A DNA stretch of 47,475 nt from Endotrypanum monterogeii. Lineage: Eukaryota; Euglenozoa; Kinetoplastea; Trypanosomatida; Trypanosomatidae. Positions 37,843-45,763 of this stretch are shown here, one piece after another. The stretch is taken from assembly GCA_000333855.2 (NCBI GenBank), contig CM007334.1, positions 74,751-122,225 of the forward strand, written 5' to 3'. The notes below the pieces were generated by a model. The model saw only the letters and a program-made list of their open reading frames with translations, had not been told where the DNA came from and did no database searches. The position numbers were made by a program, and so were the translations under genes. How positions within the stretch are numbered: position 1 is the first letter of the stretch; every line of letters begins with the position of its first letter.

Positions 37843-39882
37843 ATGCTTTCCCTCACTATCACTGGTCGCGCCCCAAACGACCTCAAGGCGCAGGTGCGCG
37901 CGGTATTGGTCGACGAAGCACAGCTTTTCTCCGCCGATGCGACCACAGCGGCGGCGAAGGACTTTTTTGTCGTGTGCCTTGACACGGAGGACTCGTCGGT
38001 TATGGAGCCACTTCACCAGGGCTACCACTATCGCTTTGTGTGGTCAGCGCATAGCTCGATGGCGGAGCTGTTAGCTGCCGTGCGTCATCACCTTGAAGCA
38101 CTGTGGGCTGCACGCACGGGCCGAAGTAAGCCGATGGGCGGTGCCTTCATTAGCACCCGCGGCGCTGCAGAGTCAAAAACTTTCTTGACTGTTGTACGCG
38201 ACGGTTTGGCGAGCGACGGAGGGCTTTACATTCTCAGGCAGATACCTGAGATGCCGAAATCGCAACTTTATTATTTCTGTAAGCGGCGAAGCCTCTCCTA
38301 CGTAGAGGCGGCGACAGTGATTTTGGAGCAGCTTGTGGACGCGAGTATCGCCCCGTCGGTGTTGTATCCTTTGGTGCTGCAGGCGTATGACCGCAGTCGC
38401 TGGTCCGACAGGGACGATATCTGCCCCATCACCCCCCTTCTTCGAGGAGGGGTGACCGCGTCGGGTGAGGTCAACGGGGCCACCGGCTCTTTGGGCAGCG
38501 GTCCCACCTCATCTACCTCCCTCGATGCGACGGTACGGTGGGCATCCAACGTCTCGATCATGGAACTCTTCCACGGCCCTACGGCTGCCTTCAAGGATTT
38601 CGCTCTCCAGCTTTTCCCTCGATACTTTGGTACGGCAACTGCTGCGCAGGCAGAGGACAAGTATGTTATTCTCGCCGCTACCTCTGGCGATACAGGCGTG
38701 GCAGCCATCAGTGGCTTCGTGAACGCAGGCGGTCACTCGCAGGTCATGGTGCTGTACCCGATGCATGGGGTGTCGCCGGTGCAGCAGACGCAGATGCTTT
38801 CCTTCGACGATGGCGCGCGGGTGCGTGTGTACGCGGTAGACTCGAATTTCGACTTCTGCCAGCGGACTGTGAAAGACCTCTTCTCGAAGGACTCGCTGCG
38901 CGGCGAGCTTGCGGCCATGACGCCGACAGCCGTGCGCCTCTCCTCCGCCAACAGTATCAATTGGGGGCGGCTCATCCCACAGGTGGTCTACTACTTCTGG
39001 GCGTATCGCCATCACGTGCAGCATCCCCCCGCGGGGTGGACGTACGGCGATCCGATCGATGTGGTGGTGCCGTGTGGGAATTTCGGCAACATATTAAGCG
39101 GTTACGTAGCCAAGCTCATGGGCCTGCCCGTGAGGAAATTTGTGGTCGCCTCGAACCAGAACGATGTGCTGTACGACTTCGTGCGGACGGGCACCTACGA
39201 CGTGCGTCACCGCACCCTCGCAGCGACCTCGTCGCCATCCATTGATATACTGAAGGCCTCCAACGTGGAGCGACTCCTCTACCTCCTGAGCAACGGCGAT
39301 ACAGCTCTAGTGGCGCGGCTGATGCACGAGCTGGACACGAATAGCGTCTTCACCTTACCAAACGACATGTGCCTTGCGATGCAGGCCAACTTCACGGCTG
39401 GGCGCTGTAGTGAGGAGGACTGTGCAGCGACCATTAAGTGTATATTTGAGCTATCTGGCGGCTCGCGGCTGCTCGATCCACACACGGCTGTTGCCGTTTT
39501 CGTTGCACAGCAGGTCCGCGAGGAGGAACTCTTGAGCCATGATCTTAATCACCCGACATCGACAGACGCCGACGCCCTTCTGCCACCGATGGTGATTGCG
39601 AGCACTGCACACTGGGCAAAGTTTCCTGCGCCGGTCCTTCACTCGCTGCGCGGAGAGGGAGCACGACTCGGCGAGCCGGCTGCCTCCGTTGCGGCAGTCA
39701 TTCAGGAAGTGCGCACACTCTACGCGGAAATCACTAATATGGCTCCAAATGAGCACGTACACGCCGCTCTGTCAAACGCGCTGGACGTGGCGGAGAAGAC
39801 GGCGAAGGAGGTGCGAGCTGTGGATGCCGATGTGCTCGCCATCGAGGAGGAGTTAAAGGCGTTTGCCCGGTGCTCCACGTAA
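37843..39882 (+). CDS. Threonine synthase with N-terminal extension
   Basis: A 679-residue PLP-dependent enzyme converting O-phosphohomoserine to threonine and phosphate, the last step of threonine synthesis, presumably in the cytosol. The start is the first ATG; the six upstream in-frame codons start with GTG. The conserved core begins near residue 103 with the STRG segment and continues with S-D-G-G-L-Y. The PLP lysine is K251 in FHGPTAAFKDFALQ. A-T-S-G-D-T-G, the phosphate-binding P-C-G-N-F-G-N loop and S-N-Q-N-D follow in order, so this is the longer fungal/THNSL-like class. About 100 residues before the core match no domain I know and lack presequence character. The C-terminus adds a helical segment of about 60 residues. 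All catalytic motifs are intact, so it should be active. Confidence 0.93.
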   Translation: MLSLTITGRAPNDLKAQVRAVLVDEAQLFSADATTAAAKDFFVVCLDTEDSSVMEPLHQGYHYRFVWSAHSSMAELLAAVRHHLEALWAARTGRSKPMGGAFISTRGAAESKTFLTVVRDGLASDGGLYILRQIPEMPKSQLYYFCKRRSLSYVEAATVILEQLVDASIAPSVLYPLVLQAYDRSRWSDRDDICPITPLLRGGVTASGEVNGATGSLGSGPTSSTSLDATVRWASNVSIMELFHGPTAAFKDFALQLFPRYFGTATAAQAEDKYVILAATSGDTGVAAISGFVNAGGHSQVMVLYPMHGVSPVQQTQMLSFDDGARVRVYAVDSNFDFCQRTVKDLFSKDSLRGELAAMTPTAVRLSSANSINWGRLIPQVVYYFWAYRHHVQHPPAGWTYGDPIDVVVPCGNFGNILSGYVAKLMGLPVRKFVVASNQNDVLYDFVRTGTYDVRHRTLAATSSPSIDILKASNVERLLYLLSNGDTALVARLMHELDTNSVFTLPNDMCLAMQANFTAGRCSEEDCAATIKCIFELSGGSRLLDPHTAVAVFVAQQVREEELLSHDLNHPTSTDADALLPPMVIASTAHWAKFPAPVLHSLRGEGARLGEPAASVAAVIQEVRTLYAEITNMAPNEHVHAALSNALDVAEKTAKEVRAVDADVLAIEEELKAFARCST

Positions 39883-40160
39883 GCTGTTTTACTGCATTTA
39901 GAATTCTACATATGACAAAGAAAAGGAGGACAGCAGCAGCAGCAGCAGCAGGGGCAGCCATCACCAAGGATGTTGTACTAACAGGCGCGAATGTTCCTTA
40001 CGTGTACGCGTGAGAGATCCTCAAAAAAATATCTCATCAACGTAAATGTGTGTGTGTGTGTGTGTGCATCTAAGGATCCTGATCAGCCCAAGAGCGAACA
40101 TCAACGCTCATTCACGTTTGCTACTTGTATAAATAAATAAATATATACATATATATATAT

Positions 40161-40172
40161 ATAAATATAAAT

Positions 40173-40208
<36 letters not shown>

Positions 40209-40220
40209 ATTTATTTATAT
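40161..40220. repeat. Long AT palindrome downstream of threonine synthase
   Basis: The arms 40161-40180 and 40201-40220 are complementary at 18 of 20 positions, including the non-repetitive ATACAAAT segment, and enclose (AT)10. The whole 60 bp is a near-perfect inverted repeat. Confidence 0.88.
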
Positions 40221-40423
40221 TCTACCTGTTTCACCTATTCTTGATAGGCGCAGGTCGCCACATAAGAGAAGATATATATCTCTGTATATATATATATATA
40301 TATATATGCGGCGCTTGATATATCGATTTGAGGATCCAACCGTGTGTATATTATTTTGTGCAGCTTTTAGTTTCAGTTCTATATTGTTACCCCTCTCCTC
40401 AGCCTCATGTGCTCCCCCCTGAG

Positions 40424-40470
40424 ATATATATATATATATATATATATTATTATTATTATTATTATTATAT
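40424..40470. repeat. (AT)n followed by (ATT)n
   Basis: AT dinucleotides to about 40447 change to ATT trinucleotides to about 40470. Confidence 0.9.
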
Positions 40471-41125
40471 TTCCCGTTTGGATATCTACAGACCCTGAGG
40501 ACTAGTCTAGGCGGATACAGAGCACAAAGGAAGAGGCGCTGATGTGCAATGCAGAGGTGTGTGGGTAGGGGGGGGCGGCGGGCTGGAGTGCTGTGTCAGT
40601 GGCCTCTGGACCCCAGTAGGTCTGTGGCGCGTGCTATCCCTCCCATTCCCCTCCTCGTTTTGTAACTGTGTACCTTCACATGTGTGTTACATTTGTCGCG
40701 AGAGGAGCAACGGGAGAGTCTAGACGTGCCCAGATACCCGGCGAAAAAAAAAAATAAACTTATGTGGAGTAGCATTGTAGGGCGTCATCTAGTGTGTGAC
40801 ACTGACTGGTGGGGAAGTGTGCTACGATTTTTCTTTGCTGCGCGTTATTTTCGTTTTTTTTTTGGGGGGGGGTGTCATGGAACGTATTTCTCTTTCGTTT
40901 TATCCCACGCGAGCCCGTGGCTCTCGGTTTCTCCCTGCCCTTCATTTCCCGAAATACTTGGTTGAGTACTTGCATCCCTTTTTTTTCTTTTTTTTCTTTT
41001 TTTTTCTTCATTGAATTGTCGCACATATCCAACTCTCATAACATACCGCAAATAGAGTCGTGTGCACCGACTTACCACACATACACGCACACAGACATCA
41101 TACCCACAGCACTATCATCTCTCTC

Positions 41126-41193
41126 TTTTTTTTTTTTGTCAAAGCCCCACGCACTCCCCTTCCTTCCCCCATATCTTCTTTCCCCCCCGACAG
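41126..41193 (+). promoter_or_regulatory. Possible spliced-leader acceptor for the CW gene
   Basis: T12 and C-rich tracts from about 41126 to 41189 are followed by CAG with AG at 41192-41193. The resulting 5' UTR of about 129 nt would contain the (TA)n microsatellite at 41225-41276. A second AG, at about 41314, is only a few bases before the start. Confidence 0.4.
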
Positions 41194-41221
41194 AGGGGGG
41201 GCACACATACGCATTTCTATA

Positions 41222-41224
<3 letters not shown>

Positions 41225-41269
<45 letters not shown>

Positions 41270-41276
41270 TATATAT
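41225..41276. repeat. (AT)n microsatellite in probable 5' UTR
   Basis: AT dinucleotides with one ACAC step, ending about 45 bp before the CW-domain gene. Confidence 0.9.
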
Positions 41277-41322
41277 GTATACATATAAATAAAAAGAGAG
41301 AGAAATCTATTTTAGGTCCACG

Positions 41323-44300
41323 ATGGAATGGCCATTGGCACCCGCTCCGTTTGACAACATCGTCGTGGAGGAGGACGACGACGACGTCGGCGATATCGAA
41401 AAATATTCTGAGGCCCACCAATTCGATGCTTCTCGTGCAGGTGATGTGTTCTCCCACGAGGCGGAAACGTTGCAGAAATCACAGCAGCGTGGGGGTGACT
41501 CCGCTGTTTTAGCTGACTCGAGTCAGCGATGCCGGCGGACGTTCCACACGGGCGCCATGGAGTACTCCAAATCTCTGGAAACCTCAGTGCGCGACACGGG
41601 GTGCGTTGACGGCAACGGCTCTTGCTTTGTCAGCAGTGGCCAGGTGACTCATGCTTTGCGACTCGCCCTCACCAATGTTGGTGCTATGAGTACAACGAAC
41701 TCCAACCCTTACAGCCTCTCCACCTCGGCGGGCAAAGACACACTAGGTGTCAGTCGCACCCTGCGGCTTCGAGCGACTGTTGGACCTTCGCAGGCCATCG
41801 CTGAAACATCAGTTCCGTCCTCATCGCCACGAGTGTTGCCCACTGCGTCGTCGTCGCGGCAGAGAAGGTTAAAGGATAACACAACATCAGATAGAGTTGT
41901 AGCTGGAGCAGCTTCGTCGAGGCAAGCAGTGGCGGCGTCAGTCCCGCGGACCGGTGGTGCTCGTCAGTCACGGAGGGGAAAATGTCAGGCTGATGGGTCT
42001 GCTTCAAAACCTATTGACGCACGGCAAATGCGTCACTCAGGGGTATCAGCCACAAAGACACTGCAAGCTGGTGCCTCCGAGCCTCTTGCGTCGACGCTGC
42101 TGCCGGCCTCTCCAGAGGCGAAGGCAGCGGAGACACACCGACTTGCGGTTCAGGCGATCCGCCCGACAAGCCTCTCCATGTGTTTTGACTGGTGGATGTA
42201 TTTGTGCTACTACGACACTCACGCACTCTTCATTTCGCAGTCGGACGTGTTCGAGGCTCCGCTGCGACCACTTGCCGCGGCTACCGCAAACGTTTTTTAT
42301 GCGGAGCTGACCCGCTGCTTCGCTGTGTGGCGCCGTCAGCACTGGGAGTCGCTTGTCGTCCTGCGCTGCGTTGAGTCTGTTGATGCTGGTGCGCGTCGTA
42401 GGGGGACTTCTTCAGCGAAGCGGACATTACGCGACCCAGTGCTGCTCGAGTACACCAACGCTGTGTGGTACGAGGGTCTGCGGGTACAGAGGCTCATGTC
42501 TCAATTGTTGCTTTGCGACAGCTGGTCGTTCGAGGTGGGCTGTCTCGATGCAGTACTCACGGCACTCGGAGCCCCTCCATCCATGGAATGGCCTCCATGC
42601 GCTACATCTCAGAGGTTGGCCACTATACCGCTGCCGTATCGTGTTACACCAGTCCCTCATGGCGAGATGGAGGGCACATCCACCAACCCGTCTACCACCG
42701 TCGTGATGGTGACGTCACAGGACGCTGCGCAGGCGGCTCTACCAGAGGGCCTTCCTATCCGCGTGCCCACTGCGGCTCGCATGCTGTCGCTTCTTCGCGT
42801 ACTCGACATACTCTGGAATACGGTGCCAACCTCCATCCCGTTTCGGATGCCCGTATCCGAGATGGAGGCACCTGGGTACTACCGCAGCACCCGTGATCCT
42901 GTGAGCCTCTGTCATTTGTACGAGGAGGTGTTTTGTGGTATGACGGCCCCCACACATCTCTGTTGCGTGCGTCAGCATGCCCAGACAACTCGCCAGCTGC
43001 TCGATAACCTCGAGCCGCCAATGGGCCACAACGGCAGCGAGAGCACTCTGGGGGAGGCGGTGCATGACCGCTTTCTCAATCATACGCATCTGCGTGAGCG
43101 ACTCACTACACTCAAGTCGAACTGCGACAGCTACAATGGCGCCGGGAGCGATCTAAGCCAACAGGCGGGCACGTTGCTCAGTGCAGGCATCAAAGCGCTG
43201 CGAGAGGCGCAGGCCGAGGATGACAGACCCACGGTGTACCCACTGCGATCGCAAGCAGAGGCGAGAAGAGTCGCTCTCGCCGAGTCAGACGAGCCGGCCG
43301 CGCCGCAGTTGAGCGCTGCGGCCGCGTTTCCCATGGAGGAGTTATCGAGTCAATGGTTCCCTCCCAGTACGGCGGCGGTCGTTGTGCATCCAAGCCTGCG
43401 AAATGACGCTTCCCAAAGCGAGCAAGCGGCTGACGACAGCGGTGTGCCCGGGAAAAGGTCAGATGACGGAGAGAGGCACGTGCTGCGTCTTCCCGCAGCT
43501 AACCTGCACCATACTGCTTCCAGTGCGTCTTCCCCTGCCGCCGCCGTCCCAGAGTCGACGGACTTCTGGGTCCAGTGCGACGACTGCGACACATGGCACA
43601 AGCTAGCAACGCGCCTCAATCCAGTCCCCGACACGTGGACATGCAGTTGTCTGGGACTTGCCTGCACACCTCTGAAAAAAAAGCGAAAGGCTGACCGGGG
43701 CACTGTGAAGAAGGCTGCCAAGGACACACTGAAGGAGCTTAAGGCATCCGCAAAGCGACGCTGTGGAGCCCGGGACAGTGAAGGCACGGGCGACACCCCC
43801 GTAGATCGGTGGGCTGATACTACCGCTCTACATCCTATCAGCTTAGAGAAAAGTGGCACCAATGCGGATGATGGTGACGATGATGTTCCACTCGCAAACA
43901 TCTTCTCCGTGGCAAAGCAGGCGACTTCAGTCGATGTCTTCAACACGCAAAAGAAGCGAGGACGGTCAGTGTCACAGAAGCTGCGCAGAACTCGTCAGGG
44001 ACCAAAGAACGCGCGTGTGGCTTTGTCTACACCTTTTGCCTCATCGACATCAACGACTTCGTCTTCCTCCACATCATCATCATCATCATCATCATCGTCA
44101 TCATCATCGTCATCATCATCGTCCACTGCAGCTTCTAGGAATATCAGTAGCAGTGGCGGTGGTGATGGCCTTGTGGCACACTCCCACGCAATCTTTCGTG
44201 AGAGCAACAAAAACGGTGCAAGACCCTTGCAACATTCCCGAACCGCATCTCAACAAGCAAAGCGGTCCACTATCGCGACACACAAGCTGCCAAAGAGCAT

Positions 44301-44508
44301 TTCTGGCACCAGTGCTACCTCAAACTCTTCCGTTGCGGCGGTGAAAGCTAATGCCACTGGATCCTCTGCCTCACGTAGGTCAGCCGCGAAGTTGCAGCAA
44401 CTGCTGCGTGCAGTGGAGGAGCTAGAGGGACGACGACTACAGGATGAGCCATTCGATCAACTGCAGGAGATTGGGAGAATAGAGCTAGAACTCGATGCCC
44501 TGAAATAG
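41323..44508 (+). CDS. CW-type zinc finger protein, probable chromatin factor
   Basis: A 1061-residue protein starting at the first ATG. Residues 1-280 are disordered and Ser/Thr/Ala-rich after an acidic N-terminus (EEDDDD near residue 17). Residues about 285-540 form an ordered, aromatic-rich, helical region without a known family. A CW zinc finger lies at about 748-790: W749-x2-C752-x2-C755-x2-W758, then Trp-Thr-Cys-Ser-Cys and a final Cys. CW domains read histone H3 methyl-lysine tails. A Lys/Arg-rich run just after it looks like a nuclear localisation signal. A polyserine run (residues 918-934) is encoded by an almost pure TCA/TCG microsatellite. The last 45 residues form a Leu/Glu-rich coiled coil. 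A nuclear chromatin-binding role is inferred; no methyltransferase or other enzyme domain is visible. Confidence 0.85.
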   Translation: MEWPLAPAPFDNIVVEEDDDDVGDIEKYSEAHQFDASRAGDVFSHEAETLQKSQQRGGDSAVLADSSQRCRRTFHTGAMEYSKSLETSVRDTGCVDGNGSCFVSSGQVTHALRLALTNVGAMSTTNSNPYSLSTSAGKDTLGVSRTLRLRATVGPSQAIAETSVPSSSPRVLPTASSSRQRRLKDNTTSDRVVAGAASSRQAVAASVPRTGGARQSRRGKCQADGSASKPIDARQMRHSGVSATKTLQAGASEPLASTLLPASPEAKAAETHRLAVQAIRPTSLSMCFDWWMYLCYYDTHALFISQSDVFEAPLRPLAAATANVFYAELTRCFAVWRRQHWESLVVLRCVESVDAGARRRGTSSAKRTLRDPVLLEYTNAVWYEGLRVQRLMSQLLLCDSWSFEVGCLDAVLTALGAPPSMEWPPCATSQRLATIPLPYRVTPVPHGEMEGTSTNPSTTVVMVTSQDAAQAALPEGLPIRVPTAARMLSLLRVLDILWNTVPTSIPFRMPVSEMEAPGYYRSTRDPVSLCHLYEEVFCGMTAPTHLCCVRQHAQTTRQLLDNLEPPMGHNGSESTLGEAVHDRFLNHTHLRERLTTLKSNCDSYNGAGSDLSQQAGTLLSAGIKALREAQAEDDRPTVYPLRSQAEARRVALAESDEPAAPQLSAAAAFPMEELSSQWFPPSTAAVVVHPSLRNDASQSEQAADDSGVPGKRSDDGERHVLRLPAANLHHTASSASSPAAAVPESTDFWVQCDDCDTWHKLATRLNPVPDTWTCSCLGLACTPLKKKRKADRGTVKKAAKDTLKELKASAKRRCGARDSEGTGDTPVDRWADTTALHPISLEKSGTNADDGDDDVPLANIFSVAKQATSVDVFNTQKKRGRSVSQKLRRTRQGPKNARVALSTPFASSTSTTSSSSTSSSSSSSSSSSSSSSSSTAASRNISSSGGGDGLVAHSHAIFRESNKNGARPLQHSRTASQQAKRSTIATHKLPKSISGTSATSNSSVAAVKANATGSSASRRSAAKLQQLLRAVEELEGRRLQDEPFDQLQEIGRIELELDALK
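44074..44124 (+). repeat. (TCA/TCG)17 coding microsatellite, polyserine
   Basis: Seventeen consecutive Ser codons, TCA with periodic TCG, inside the CW-domain gene. Length can vary without frameshift. Confidence 0.9.
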
Positions 44509-45294
44509 GTGCACCCACAGCTACGGCTGCGGGTGGGTGTGCGTGTTTGAGTTTTTTATCCTGCTTACTCCTTCCAACCCTCCCCCCCTCCCCCGGCGCG
44601 CACTTCTTAAGTTCAACCCCGAGGGGGGCATCCCCCGGCGTACGATGGGCACGCCGCGGTAGTACCGTTGTTCCCTCCCTCCCTCCCTCCCTCCTTCACA
44701 TCGACACCAGCTGATCACTTCACAGCCTTAAAAAAAAAACAAGAGAGAGCAGCGCTATATAATAATAATAATAATATTAGCAAAAAGGGGGAAAGGTGCG
44801 CATTGACCTGCCGTACGGCTACTAGTGGTGCAGCAGTCTCGTCGTCAACTATAGTTTTGGTCACCATACTACGCCCAGGCTGGACATCGGAGACCAAAGC
44901 ATAAAAGAATGAGGATATATATCTGTGCGTGTGTGTGCGTGCGCAGCCATCAGAAGATACCCTCTCCTCCACCGGTGATATCCCCTTCTTTCATACCAAT
45001 AATCTATCCCATTCCAAAACTCACCCTCAGCGCGTGAGTCTTCTCGGTTTCTGATAGCTGTGCTTCCCTTGTGTGTTGTCCACTATTTCTCCCCGCCCTC
45101 CTCACCACCCTCCGCTCTCCAACCCATCAGCCACCTCCATGAGCACGCAGGAAGGCAAAGGGAAAAAAAATTAGATTCACAAACCTTTATCGACATATAT
45201 ATATATATATATATATTTATGTATCTACAGATAAACACAAACACGCACACCTTCCACTGATCGTCAGACACATATATAAACACACATACGGTTA

Positions 45295-45324
45295 ACACAC
45301 ACACACACACACACACACATACAC
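45295..45324. repeat. (AC)n microsatellite
   Basis: About 30 bp of AC with one AT step. Confidence 0.9.
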
Positions 45325-45636
45325 AACTGCACATCCACGGTCCACTTAGAGGTCTCTGTGAGTGGATCGGTGTGTAGGAGGCAGGTTAGACAGGGGGGAG
45401 GGGGACAGTGTAGGTGTTTTTGTGTATGCTTGGGTGTGCGGTGTTTGCACGTGCTTCCATTCGACTCAACAAGGCCACGCTTGCGTTCTGGACGAGAAGC
45501 AGCGTCAGTTGAGGTCGCGAGCAAGCGTGTCACTTGATTCAGATCTTCGATACTAATTATCGTCACAACCGCCATTAAAAAAAAAAAAGAAGACGCTCGT
45601 GTACAGACGGCGATTAAAGTGTTTAGACTTCCTTTG

Positions 45637-45667
45637 CGTCTTCTTCTCCCCCCCCCTCACACCGCAG
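45637..45667 (+). promoter_or_regulatory. Probable spliced-leader acceptor for the repeat-protein gene
   Basis: CTTCTTCTCCCCCCCCCTC ends in a CGCAG at 45663-45667. This gives a 5' UTR of about 96 nt made mostly of A and C homopolymers. Confidence 0.5.
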
Positions 45668-45763
45668 CGATTGAAGAAAAATATTTTTTCCATACTCCCC
45701 CCCCCAAAAAAAAAGAAAAAATAAAAAACAAACAAATCACCTACTAAAGCAGCTCTGCAGCAA

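Larger units (their letters stand above)
39883..41322. other. Intergenic region, extremely AT-repeat rich
   Basis: About 1.4 kb. It holds (AGC)7 at about 39930-39951, (TG)n at 40049-40067, an AT palindrome at 40161-40220, (TA)n at 40284-40307, (AT)n then (ATT)n at 40424-40470, a T-rich tract with regular single C at 40979-41009, and (TA)n at 41225-41276. The block at 40490-40690 is non-repetitive. The C/T tract with AG at 41192-41193 is a possible acceptor for the next gene. No gene is seen. Confidence 0.65.
44509..45763. other. Intergenic region
   Basis: About 1.25 kb. It holds a short inverted repeat at the CW stop (about 44512-44542, CACCCACAGC against GCTGCGGGTGGGTG), TCCC repeats at about 44672-44695, (AAT)n at 44760-44778, (AT)n at 45194-45216 and (AC)n at 45295-45324. 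An A12 run and mixed C and A homopolymers precede the last gene. No gene is seen. Confidence 0.6.
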
